IMG/VR virus record: IMGVR_UViG_3300021973_000001
Location: 1-34,105 of that record
Strand: one strand, 5' to 3'
From: a virus
DNA: 34,105 bases
The stretch's first letter is position 1. Every line of letters starts with the position of its first letter. Below the pieces are notes generated by a model that was not told the origin of the DNA, did not search any database, and saw nothing but the letters and a program-made list of their open reading frames with translations. A program made the position numbers and the translations under genes. Of this stretch, positions 22,683-30,265 are shown piece by piece.

Positions 22683-24398
22683 ATGATGAAAACCGCCCTG
22701 CAGGTATATTTGGAGCACGAATACGGATTTAACCTGGACGACCCTCGTAATTTAAAACAGGAGCTGCTCAAGCTGTGGCAGAAGGACCCGCAAAAGTTTG
22801 CCGACCTCATAACGGAGCTAAAGCGATTAGGAGACAGGATAGCCACGGAAAAAGGATTTACTATACGGTATAGAGATATAAAACCCATCTCCGACCTAAA
22901 ACCTAAACGCGAGCTTTCCGTAGAAGAAGCTATAAAACTACAAAACGAACTTCCCAAAAAATTAGTAGATAGGCTGCTGAAAGAAGGGAATTCAATTGGA
23001 TTTATGATAGCCTCAAAAGCCCGTGGTAAACCAAATCAGGCTATGCAAATGCTGGTATCTCCTATTCTGTTTTCAGACGCGAGGAATAAACCGTTCCCAT
23101 TTACTATAAAACGGGCCTTCTCCGAGGGCTTACGCCCCGAAGAGTATTTCGCTTCATCGGTAGGTGCCCGTAAGGGAATAGTTTCTACCCAGCTTGCAAC
23201 GTCAGAACCCGGAGCCCTATCAAAAGAGCTCCTTGCTAATGTTGCCCATCTTACGGTAACCGAAGTAGACTGTGGTACAACAAAAGGCCTTAAATTCCCC
23301 GTAGATTCGGATTTCGTCCTGGATAGGTATCTTGCTCACGACCACGGAAAGTACAAGAGAAATACCCTGGTAACCCCGGAAATCAGGGACTCTATGAAAA
23401 AGGACGGAATAAAAGAAGTTGAAGTCAGAACACCTCTGACTTGTCAGGCTAAAGACGGAGTGTGTTCCTACTGTCTCGGCCCTGTAGGTGATAGAAAGCT
23501 GCCCGAGGTAGGTTTCAACGCGGGAGTTGTTTTAGGACAGACTATAACAGAACCCCTTACTCAGTTTGTCCTGTCCTTCAAGCATACAGGTGGTCTTGCA
23601 AACGTATCCCGTGGTGGAGCATTCGAGCAGGTGAGAAGACTATTTCATATGCCGAAAAACTTCGCGGGAAAGGCAGTCCTCGCGGAAGTGAGCGGAAAAG
23701 TAGAGAAAATAGAAAAGTCCCCTCTCGGTGGTTGGTATGTGTATATCAAAGGAAAACGTCATTACATTCCCTCTTCCTCTAAACCTACCGTACAGGTTGG
23801 AGATACTGTGGAAAAGGGAGACATAATCAGCGAGGGAATCGCAAGCCCGCAAGAAATAGCTAAAAAGAAAGGACTGTTTGAGGCAAGACAATACATAGCA
23901 CAGGCATTACATAACATCTACAAGGCCCAAGGTATAGATATCCATCCCAAGGCCTTCGAGACCGTTGCCCGTGCCCTTACGAAATACGTCCGAGTTGTCG
24001 ACCCAGGTTCTACCGACCTGGTAAAAGGAGAAGTTTTTGACGTGGACGGACTGAGGAAAATACTGGGAGATAAGATAAAATCCGTTCCCAGGCGCCAGGC
24101 GAAGGGAAAAGTCCTTGCTCGGGACTATGGTAAATACCCTGTAGGAACTGTTGTAACCAAAGATATGCTGAAAGATCTACCTCAGACTGTAGAAGTAATA
24201 GACGCTGACGTAAAGCTGGAGCCTGAAATACCGCCATTGCAAAAAGCCCACCTTTACACTTCCGATTGGTTGGTAGGAATGTCAAGGTCAGAATTAAAAC
24301 GTGTCCTCCTTGAAGGCGCCTGGTATGGAAAGACTTCCAAGTTCAAATGGTACCACCCCATTCCGAGGTGGATTATGGGCACCTTCCAAGAAGGCTGA
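22683..24398 (+). CDS. RNA polymerase beta-prime subunit, C-terminal half
   Basis: The 571-residue product completes the polymerase active centre with the 8251-12447 product. Landmarks in bacterial order are a helical N-terminal part (IRYRDIKPIS), the bridge-helix region EGLRPEEYFASSVGARKG (148-165), a zinc site with Cys197 (DCGT), Cys254, Cys261 and Cys264 in bacterial spacing, and the trigger-loop motif QTITEPLTQFVLSFKHTGG (286-304) with His301. It ends near the expected C-terminus (GMSRSELKRVLLEGAWYGKTSKFKWY). The start is ATG 22683, just after CACAATTCAAT; 22686 is possible. No Shine-Dalgarno is seen, and repeat copy C lies immediately upstream. The stop overlaps the convergent gene by 26 bases. 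Confidence 0.9.
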   Translation: MMKTALQVYLEHEYGFNLDDPRNLKQELLKLWQKDPQKFADLITELKRLGDRIATEKGFTIRYRDIKPISDLKPKRELSVEEAIKLQNELPKKLVDRLLKEGNSIGFMIASKARGKPNQAMQMLVSPILFSDARNKPFPFTIKRAFSEGLRPEEYFASSVGARKGIVSTQLATSEPGALSKELLANVAHLTVTEVDCGTTKGLKFPVDSDFVLDRYLAHDHGKYKRNTLVTPEIRDSMKKDGIKEVEVRTPLTCQAKDGVCSYCLGPVGDRKLPEVGFNAGVVLGQTITEPLTQFVLSFKHTGGLANVSRGGAFEQVRRLFHMPKNFAGKAVLAEVSGKVEKIEKSPLGGWYVYIKGKRHYIPSSSKPTVQVGDTVEKGDIISEGIASPQEIAKKKGLFEARQYIAQALHNIYKAQGIDIHPKAFETVARALTKYVRVVDPGSTDLVKGEVFDVDGLRKILGDKIKSVPRRQAKGKVLARDYGKYPVGTVVTKDMLKDLPQTVEVIDADVKLEPEIPPLQKAHLYTSDWLVGMSRSELKRVLLEGAWYGKTSKFKWYHPIPRWIMGTFQEG

Positions 24399-24840
24399 GC
24401 ATTTTGGCTTTTTGTGCTTCCAGTTCAAGGAATCTTCTTTTCGTTTCTTCCGATAGTGGCACGGTCTTGACTATACCTATGAGCTTCGGCTTTCCTGCGA
24501 GGAATAGAAGGAATTTTTCTTTTAGCTTGCTCCAATCTAGACCGTCTATTATGAACTCATCTCCCTGTAGCTTGAGATAGGAATTGTCATACACGTCCGT
24601 TATTAGGATGTCTCCGTCCGTTGCGAACTGTGTAAACGGAGACAAGACTTGAGCTTCTCCCGTTGGGGCTATAAGTACGGCTACTTCAAGGTCAGGGATA
24701 AGAACAATGTCGCCGATTTCGGGCTCTGCTTCCAGGGGCGGTATTCTTTTTAGCTGACATACCGTGTACAGAGACCTTTTTGTCTTGTCTTTCAGCCAGC
24801 TACACTTTTCGTAGTCTTCAAGCATTATTTCTTCCAGCAT
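24373..24840 (-). CDS. Unknown protein convergent with beta-prime
   Basis: The product is 155 residues and unrecognised. It has a beta-rich centre (EIGDIVLIPDLEVAVLIAPTGEAQVL) and a helical, Lys-rich C-terminus with an ETKRRFLELEAQKAKMLSLL heptad-like run. The start at 24840 is supported by CAGGAGGGTAGA. Its 3-prime end overlaps the beta-prime gene by 26 bases on the other strand, with no terminator visible between them. Confidence 0.65.
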   Translation of the reverse strand: MLEEIMLEDYEKCSWLKDKTKRSLYTVCQLKRIPPLEAEPEIGDIVLIPDLEVAVLIAPTGEAQVLSPFTQFATDGDILITDVYDNSYLKLQGDEFIIDGLDWSKLKEKFLLFLAGKPKLIGIVKTVPLSEETKRRFLELEAQKAKMLSLLGRCP

Positions 24841-24872
24841 TCTACCCTCCTGTAATCAAAATTAGTAACAAG

Positions 24873-25178
24873 ATGGAAGACGGCTACAACCTTTTTGTTG
24901 CATCTACGGACATATCTAATTCAGACCTGCTGTATATGCTGGTATCCTCTTTTATGCAGGACTTCGGGTTATCGTGGGCGATTGAAAGACACGTGGCGTA
25001 TGGAAACGGGATAATTCTCGTGTACAGGATATCCGAAGACAAGGCGTCTGTTTGGATTTTGTGGGAAGACGAAGAAGACAGAGATGAACTGTTGATATCT
25101 ATGAAAAACGCCTTTTCTCTTGTTCCGAATTTCTGCATACGTGTCACTTCCGACGGATTATACCACAATTTAGATTGA
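24873..25178 (+). CDS. Small unknown protein
   Basis: The product is 101 residues and unrecognised. It is an alpha/beta protein with a WILWEDEEDRDELLISMKNAF segment and no signal peptide. The ATG at 24873 is preferred because an upstream frame to 24780 would run through the divergent gene. AAAATT lies 11 bases before it, with no Shine-Dalgarno, as at other + strand starts here. The next gene starts 2 bases after its stop codon. Confidence 0.6.
   Translation: MEDGYNLFVASTDISNSDLLYMLVSSFMQDFGLSWAIERHVAYGNGIILVYRISEDKASVWILWEDEEDRDELLISMKNAFSLVPNFCIRVTSDGLYHNLD
25158..25166 (-). promoter_or_regulatory. TGGTATAAT box, unclear use
   Basis: The - strand reads TGGTATAAT, a perfect extended -10. 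It would read antisense through 24873-25178 toward the gene starting at 24840. On the + strand the same bases plus CACAATTT immediately precede the ATG at 25180. Which strand uses it, if either, is undecided. Confidence 0.25.
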
Positions 25179-25179
25179 G

Positions 25180-25470
25180 ATGAAGAGGCTGGTACTGTTT
25201 CTTCTTACCAAGATTGACGTGAAGGAAGTTTTGGCTTACGTTCTTGAATGGTTGATAGGAATTTCAAGGGATAAGATTTACGAGCTGTTGGATAGGGCTT
25301 TTGACTACGCCCTTGAGGCTGATAGGAAGTACGGACATGGTAGAGGAAGGGAAAAACTGGAGTATGTCAAAAGCAAGCTAAAAGAGATTTACCCTGATGT
25401 TGCCGAGTACATTCTCAATCTTATAATCGAAATAGCTGTAACCTATCTAAAGAAAAGCGTCAGGAAGTAG
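25180..25470 (+). CDS. Small protein, possibly holin-like (LLH type)
   Basis: The 96-residue product has a hydrophobic N-terminus (MKRLVLFLLTKIDVKEVLAYVLEWLIGI). Its C-terminal half (GREKLEYVKSKLKEIYPDV, then AEYILNLIIEIAVTYLKK) resembles phage holins of the LLH superfamily, where a Lys-rich helix is followed by an (I/L)IEAAV-type helix. The N-terminal segment is interrupted by charged residues and is not a clean transmembrane helix, so the call is weak. A lysis role would fit the nearby transglycosylase-like gene at 28402. CACAATTT lies 11 bases before the ATG. The stop overlaps the convergent amidoligase gene. Confidence 0.45.
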   Translation: MKRLVLFLLTKIDVKEVLAYVLEWLIGISRDKIYELLDRAFDYALEADRKYGHGRGREKLEYVKSKLKEIYPDVAEYILNLIIEIAVTYLKKSVRK

Positions 25471-26512
25471 AAACAAGGAATTCTTCTATCAGGGCTTCTT
25501 CAATATCTTTGGCCTTGGTTTTCATGCGCTCTATTTTCTTTTGGTCTATTTCAACGAATCCATTAGTTCTAATGTAGGCTACAATTCTGGCTACCTCTTC
25601 TACGAACTCTTCTGCCAGCTCTTGGTCTTCTAACAGTACGGCTGGCGGTTCTCTCCATTCAAATCCTCCGTGCCTGCCGTGTTTTAGCCTGTATTCCCGC
25701 GGTAATCCGTATCCCTGCGTCGTCCTGATTTTCTGGGACTCTAAATTTTCGTACACGGGGCTGAGGCATTTGTGCAATGCAGACACGTATGCATACGCTT
25801 TCCTTTCAGGTATTTGTTCGTCTTCACTTATGTGTATGTGAAAACCTACCGGTAGATAATCTTCTTCATCCCACCCGTCCCGTAGTATTGTGCCGTGAAA
25901 GGATAGATGAGTGATTATTATGTGCGGCTCCGGAGGGATTTTCGCGACCAGCTTGTATATTCTAGGTATAAGGTTTTTGGCGTTCATAAGGCTAACTGGT
26001 TTGGGTCTTACTTCTAACAGAACCGGCCATCCGTCCGTTCCTATTTTTCCTTCTTCTGTATGGATGGTATCGCCTATAATCAACTCTCCACTTACGACTA
26101 CATTTTCAATTACATCTACAGCAACGCATTCTGGGTCTGCTCCTATTTTGCCGTTCCAATCGGGGGGATTTTCCGGTAAAAGGTCAAGATGGACCATCAG
26201 AGCGTGCATATAAGCTATTGGTATGTTAGCAGGCCACAGGACGAATTTAGGATCTTCTATTCTGATTCCGCCTATCGGTTGTCCGTATAAGGTGAAGACT
26301 ACGTTCATCCTTTTAATCCTGTTTTTGTTCAGCTGTATGTCAACTGGATTGGGCGGATTGATTAGAAGGTCGTCCAAGGATACTGTGTAGGAATTTATCG
26401 CAGGTTTAGTTTTGAGGGGAACTCGCCTACAAATTCTGTACCCTCTCTCTGATATTTTTTCCAGTATGGTTTCTTTAGACACAAAGGCGTATTTCGTATC
26501 TACATACAACAT
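25460..26512 (-). CDS. COOH-NH2 ligase type 2-like amidoligase with extra N-terminal domain
   Basis: The 350-residue product has GADPEC (124-129), GTDGW (158-162), LEVRPKP (166-172), GFHIHIS (223-229) and GGFEWREPP (282-290). This is the acidic, ExR, HxH and ER set of type 2 phage amidoligases. Residues 1-118 are an extra domain shared with the neighbour at 26524-27597, containing QPIGGIRIEDPKFVLWPA. It probably forms an amide bond using ATP. The extra domain may bind the substrate (inference). The start at 26512 follows AGGAGG, and TTGTTCC lies further upstream. It is a tandem duplicate of the next gene and is the fourth of five amidoligase-like genes in the window. Confidence 0.75.
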   Translation of the reverse strand: MLYVDTKYAFVSKETILEKISERGYRICRRVPLKTKPAINSYTVSLDDLLINPPNPVDIQLNKNRIKRMNVVFTLYGQPIGGIRIEDPKFVLWPANIPIAYMHALMVHLDLLPENPPDWNGKIGADPECVAVDVIENVVVSGELIIGDTIHTEEGKIGTDGWPVLLEVRPKPVSLMNAKNLIPRIYKLVAKIPPEPHIIITHLSFHGTILRDGWDEEDYLPVGFHIHISEDEQIPERKAYAYVSALHKCLSPVYENLESQKIRTTQGYGLPREYRLKHGRHGGFEWREPPAVLLEDQELAEEFVEEVARIVAYIRTNGFVEIDQKKIERMKTKAKDIEEALIEEFLVSTS

Positions 26513-26523
26513 AAGCAGACCTC

Positions 26524-27597
26524 CTAGGCGGGAACAAGCTCAAGTTCCATTTTGGCGAAATTTTCTATCTCTTCGGCTTTTCTACGCAGTCTTTTTATTT
26601 CGTTTTCGTTCATTATCGTGAAGCCGTTCGCTCTGGTATACGCGACTACGAACGCTGCGAGTCTCAGGTATTCTTTTGCGAGTTTTGCGGACTCCAGGAT
26701 TACCGCGGGGGTTTCTCTCCATTCAAATCCACCGTGTATTTCCCACTGCATTCTGTAGTCTACAGGAATTCCATAGTCACGGGACTCTCTCACTAGCTGT
26801 GATTTCAGGTTGTTGAATATGGGGCGCAGGGTAGAGCATAGTGCTTCTGCCAGTGCTGAGGCTTCTTGTTCTGGCATATCTCTGTCGTCTTCGTATGGCT
26901 GGAAGTGGATGTGGAATCCTACAGGGACGTCATCAATTCTCGGCTCTTCACTGTCATCTTCTATTTCCATTTCTTCCAGTGAGAGGAAGGTTAGCGTTTC
27001 TGTTGGAACAGCGTCCGCCAGTCTATACAGCCTTTCCACGAGTTCATCTGTCTCGGTAATGTGCACAGGACGGGGTCTTAATTCTATCAGTACGTTCCAC
27101 CCGTCCAGACCTACTTCTCCGTCGGGAGTTTCGATATGGTCGTCGATCACGAGCGTTCCGTGTATTGCCCTTCTCTTTATCGGGCTATAAGCCAGGCATT
27201 CTACATCTGCTCCTATTGTCCCTTCCCATTTTGGTGGTCTTTCGGGTAGGACTCCGAGATGAACCATTATTGCCCGCAGTGTTGCTATCGGGGCGTCGGT
27301 GGGCCAGAGGACGAATTTCGGTTCTTCTGTTCTTATTCCGCCTATTGGTCTCCCGCCGAGCGTGAGGACGATGTTAAATCTTCTTACCCTGTTGGGAGTG
27401 AGAGAGAATTTAGTCCTCGGGAGGTATTCTTCGTCGGCGATGATGTCGTTCAGTTCTACGTACCGGATTTCGTTGGCAGGGGGAGCTTTTTTAGGGATTT
27501 TCCTGAAAATCTCGTACCCGGCGTCCTTGATGTCTGATATAATTTCGTCCTTGCTAAGTAGGCTATATTGGGTGTCTACAAAGTAAATCCTCTGCAT
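26524..27597 (-). CDS. COOH-NH2 ligase type 2-like amidoligase, paralogue
   Basis: The 357-residue product shares full-length architecture with the 25460-26512 product. Its N-terminal domain has RPIGGIRTEEPKFVLWPT (83-100). The ligase part has GADVEC (129-134), GLDGW (163-167), LRPRP (173-177), GFHIHF (227-232) and GGFEWRETP (289-297). All family motifs are retained in both copies, so both are probably active and may differ in substrate. The start at 27597 follows TTGGGAGGG. A TGGTATAAAA box and AAATTGTTACC lie upstream, predicting a leader of about 35 bases. The 5-prime end overlaps the tail of the upstream small gene by 35 bases. Confidence 0.75.
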   Translation of the reverse strand: MQRIYFVDTQYSLLSKDEIISDIKDAGYEIFRKIPKKAPPANEIRYVELNDIIADEEYLPRTKFSLTPNRVRRFNIVLTLGGRPIGGIRTEEPKFVLWPTDAPIATLRAIMVHLGVLPERPPKWEGTIGADVECLAYSPIKRRAIHGTLVIDDHIETPDGEVGLDGWNVLIELRPRPVHITETDELVERLYRLADAVPTETLTFLSLEEMEIEDDSEEPRIDDVPVGFHIHFQPYEDDRDMPEQEASALAEALCSTLRPIFNNLKSQLVRESRDYGIPVDYRMQWEIHGGFEWRETPAVILESAKLAKEYLRLAAFVVAYTRANGFTIMNENEIKRLRRKAEEIENFAKMELELVPA

Positions 27598-27937
27598 CTA
27601 CAACCCTCCCAATTTGGGGTAACAATTTACTACTCAATTTTATACCAAAAATTGCAACCGCAATTTTTCTCAGTTCTTTGATTGCGGGTCTGACTTTCTT
27701 GGGAACAGTTCGCAGATCAACGTCTTTCCTGCGCAGCAGGGCTACCGCTTTAGTTTTACCACCGCGAGGGCCTTTTTTGTCCGTGATGCAGATTAAAAGT
27801 TTCCTACCAGGTTTGCCCTTTACGGGAATTACCCTATACGTTTTGCAGTCCGACTCGTCATCCGTCAGGGCTTCCCTTACATACTCACCGTGAGGATAGT
27901 AGTAAATTTCACCTTTCTTGTGCTTGTGTTTTGGCAT
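27563..27937 (-). CDS. Small basic unknown protein
   Basis: The product is 124 residues and strongly basic (MPKHKHKKGE start, KGPRGGKTKAVALLRRKDVD in the middle) and unrecognised. The charge suggests nucleic-acid binding. The start at 27937 lies 2 bases from the stop of the resolvase gene and has GGGGTGTAAGG before it. Its last part reads through the promoter-like box, junction motif and start of the next gene. The true end is as annotated only if there is no frameshift, and the C-terminus (from about residue 93) looks less constrained. Confidence 0.6.
   Translation of the reverse strand: MPKHKHKKGEIYYYPHGEYVREALTDDESDCKTYRVIPVKGKPGRKLLICITDKKGPRGGKTKAVALLRRKDVDLRTVPKKVRPAIKELRKIAVAIFGIKLSSKLLPQIGRVVDAEDLLCRHPI
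27640..27650 (-). promoter_or_regulatory. Extended -10-like promoter for amidoligase pair
   Basis: TTTTGGTATAA on the - strand lies within the end of the upstream gene. The predicted start near 27632 gives a leader of about 35 bases with AAATTGTTACC and GGGAGGG before the ATG at 27597. Confidence 0.4.
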
Positions 27938-27939
27938 CC

Positions 27940-28386
27940 TTACACCCCACTATTTTTATACGTAATGTATGCTATCAAGAAGGCATCCGCTTCGTGTTCA
28001 GTTTTAAGATCGAGGTTGAACTCACTCCGAACGAAATCTCTCGCCTTGAATTTCCTTTTTATTTTACCCTGTCGGCTGTATTTTATCGGGAAGCTACCGT
28101 ATTCCGAAAGCAACTGTTTTTGCCAGTCAATGGCTCTGTACATTTTGACCTTGCTCCGAAAGGCGTATTCCAACCAACCGATAAAGCGGTTTATCATTTC
28201 GAGGTCAACCGGAGCCCCGTAGTTCACGTACCTCTCTATTCCTACCAAGTCAGGATTTAGGTCTACAAGGGAATCTACCAGCTCGAAGCACGCAGGTCTT
28301 ACAAAACTTTCCTTGTACTTGCCGTCTTCCAGTATGGCAACTCCGGTGTTTTTCAGACCCGGGTCTATCCCGATTACCAGCACCAA
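27940..28386 (-). CDS. RuvC-like Holliday junction resolvase
   Basis: The 148-residue product has the RNase H-fold signature of RuvC-type resolvases. GIDPGLKNTG (6-15) carries the first catalytic Asp8, GIERY (49-53) carries Glu51, and HEADA (131-135) carries the terminal acidic cluster. The length is slightly below bacterial RuvC (about 170) and typical for phage versions. It would cut branched DNA to resolve recombination intermediates or debranch DNA before packaging. It is notable next to a giant palindrome that can extrude a cruciform. The start is TTG 28386 or GTG 28383, directly after CTATAATTTTAG, which is shared with the divergent gene at 28402. Confidence 0.82.
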   Translation of the reverse strand: MVLVIGIDPGLKNTGVAILEDGKYKESFVRPACFELVDSLVDLNPDLVGIERYVNYGAPVDLEMINRFIGWLEYAFRSKVKMYRAIDWQKQLLSEYGSFPIKYSRQGKIKRKFKARDFVRSEFNLDLKTEHEADAFLIAYITYKNSGV

Positions 28387-28398
28387 CTAAAATTATAG
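28387..28398. promoter_or_regulatory. AT-rich near-palindrome between divergent starts
   Basis: CTAAAATTATAG (10 of 12 positions symmetric) fills the gap between the resolvase start (- strand) and the start at 28402 (+ strand). No room exists for separate conventional promoters in the gap. Confidence 0.45.
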
Positions 28399-28401
28399 AC
28401 G

Positions 28402-29532
28402 ATGAAACTAATCAGAATTCCCTACAAAGACGCTTCCGTAAAAAACGAGCCTGTAAAGACCTCCAGTACTCCCGACAGCCCTGAGAAATTCAGAGTAGGA
28501 GCGCAAGTAGACTCCATTCGGGACTGGTTCCTTAAATTCACTAATGAGAATATCCCAAAAACTGAGTCCTTGACAGGAATTACCTTGCAGGAAACAGGCG
28601 GGCGGTATATCGGAATGACCAAGGTGAGGTCAGTCGCCGGGGTAAAGTCTACGGCAGCGGGTCTGATGCAGTGTACAAGGACGTTCATCAAGGACTTGCT
28701 CTCCAATTCTTACTCGCGCAATATAATCCGTGATTTGCTGGCGTATGTTTTGGACAAGAAGAAGTCTGAGGTTGAAACCCTCCTTACGGTTGATTGGCTG
28801 CACACCGCACAGCAAAATCCGCAGCTCTCCGCCGTTGGTTTAATTTTAGGATACGCAGGATTCGAGCTCAATATGCAAAGATTCGGAATGTATCCGATTA
28901 TAGGAATAATGGCGCACATCAGCCCCAAGGCTGCCTCCAGATTGAGCGGAATGATAGACGAAATCAGTCGTTGTGAGGATTTTAAGGAAGTCGGCCGTGT
29001 AATGAACAGATACGACCTGCACTACCCTGACAGAATCTTCAAGTACCATATCACTCCTGTAGACTACACATTGCAGGTTATGAGGAAAATTACCGGATTG
29101 GGATACACCGAAAGGCAGGTAATTGAACTTGTCACTACGAGTGTTCCGGGGTATTCTCCGCCGGACTTTACCTCGGATGATAGACTTACAGCTCCCGAAC
29201 ACAACGTCTACGATTACAGACCTTCTCTTGATCCTGATAAATACGACCTCCTTAAATCCCTGGAGAAAAAACTCGAGGACCGCAGGATAAAAGGAGGATT
29301 CTCCCACGGTATTCTTACTCTCCCTGACAAACTGGATGATACTGCGGACAGGAAAGACGATTACTCCGAGTCGGTAGCCAGAACAACTAAAGAGCTGAAC
29401 GACGCTTTCAGCAGGACGTCCCTCCTTCTCTACCTGAAAAAACGCAGCGTGTTCCGTGCGGGTAAAACCAAAGCCGAGAGCGACAGGGAAAACCTGGATA
29501 GGTACAAGGAGTTCTTTATGGAGGTTCCGTAG
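28402..29532 (+). CDS. Lytic transglycosylase-like protein
   Basis: The 376-residue product has the catalytic marks of an SLT-type lytic transglycosylase near its N-terminus. GITLQETGG supplies the candidate catalytic Glu64, and 23 residues later comes AAGLMQ (85-90). These enzymes cleave the glycan backbone of peptidoglycan. The rest of the protein is long and mostly helical, without signal peptide or cell-wall-binding repeats. It may be a virion component that locally opens the wall during infection rather than a lysis endolysin. The start lacks a Shine-Dalgarno, with AAAATTATAGACG just before ATG. Its stop overlaps the convergent tail gene by 17 bases. Confidence 0.6.
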   Translation: MKLIRIPYKDASVKNEPVKTSSTPDSPEKFRVGAQVDSIRDWFLKFTNENIPKTESLTGITLQETGGRYIGMTKVRSVAGVKSTAAGLMQCTRTFIKDLLSNSYSRNIIRDLLAYVLDKKKSEVETLLTVDWLHTAQQNPQLSAVGLILGYAGFELNMQRFGMYPIIGIMAHISPKAASRLSGMIDEISRCEDFKEVGRVMNRYDLHYPDRIFKYHITPVDYTLQVMRKITGLGYTERQVIELVTTSVPGYSPPDFTSDDRLTAPEHNVYDYRPSLDPDKYDLLKSLEKKLEDRRIKGGFSHGILTLPDKLDDTADRKDDYSESVARTTKELNDAFSRTSLLLYLKKRSVFRAGKTKAESDRENLDRYKEFFMEVP

Positions 29533-30265
29533 GAAGATGTACGTGGTTTAGTATCATACTGAAATTTTCCAATATCAGCGGCTGCCCGGTAGAAGCCGAA
29601 AGACTGAAGCTTTCAGGTATTCCGCTGAATACCCTTACCGTCTTGATATCAGGGCTTATTCCGCCCGGACCATCCGAGAAGAGCAGGCCTAAAACCGGAA
29701 CCATATTGACTATATTTTGTTTTATCCTGTCTATTGCTCTGTCAATCATAGCACCGAGCGGATTGTCCAGTGACTGTTGTATCTCTTCCATTGCGTCTTT
29801 TGCAGCCTCTGCTTCCGAGTAGTCTTCGTTCATAAGGATAGTTATTTCCGAATAGTAAATCTTGTCTGTTCCCAGCGTGTCTGCGAACAGGTATTCAAGG
29901 GAGTAATCCGTTTCGTCGAATCCTACGGGAACCGTCACTATCCTTGACGCAAATAAAGTGCCTACGTAAGATCCGGTGTAGTAGAGCATTCTTTGGGGAA
30001 TTTCAATGCCTTTTACCGGGAGGATATTCTTGTTTACCGATACCTGTAGGTTTTGGAGAAAGGCGAGTCCGAATATTGACTTGTCCCTTTCGGACCTGGG
30101 ATGAACGGCGATGAATCCCACATTCTTGGTAATCGAGCCTAAAAAATCTATGAAGTCAATCGGGTTGAGTTTGTTTGACTGGTCTTCAAGAAAAGAACGA
30201 ACAATATCAAGCGCCGCCGAGGCGGCAAAGTTGGCTACAAGAGCGATTGTTCCAAGACTAACCAC
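29516..30265 (-). CDS. Tail protein, distant relative of the tube-like gene
   Basis: The 249-residue product has an N-terminal helical, hydrophobic segment (VANFAASAALDIVRSFL) and a beta-rich remainder. Its C-terminal block (STGQPLILENFSMILNHV) matches GQPVMYEDIQIMAHRI in the upstream 30258-30905 product, so they share at least a C-terminal domain. The start is GTG 30265, overlapping the upstream stop by 8 bases. Its place after sheath and tube-like genes suggests a tail-core or baseplate-proximal protein. Exact role unknown. Confidence 0.6.
   Translation of the reverse strand: MVSLGTIALVANFAASAALDIVRSFLEDQSNKLNPIDFIDFLGSITKNVGFIAVHPRSERDKSIFGLAFLQNLQVSVNKNILPVKGIEIPQRMLYYTGSYVGTLFASRIVTVPVGFDETDYSLEYLFADTLGTDKIYYSEITILMNEDYSEAEAAKDAMEEIQQSLDNPLGAMIDRAIDRIKQNIVNMVPVLGLLFSDGPGGISPDIKTVRVFSGIPESFSLSASTGQPLILENFSMILNHVHLPTEPP

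Noticed and set aside
8251-24398. Split polymerase explained by an intron, intein or simple inversion
   Set aside because: No intein or intron features flank either break. Each gene has its own start or stop in ordinary sequence, and the parts do not sit at the repeat boundaries in a way that one inversion would rejoin.
24780-24872. Upstream extension of the gene starting at 24873
   Set aside because: It would run through the divergent gene 24373-24840 and its Shine-Dalgarno. The extension has unlikely composition.
27534-27542. TGATATAAT, a consensus extended -10 on the + strand
   Set aside because: It lies inside the amidoligase coding region, antisense, with no + strand gene downstream. 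It is likely chance.
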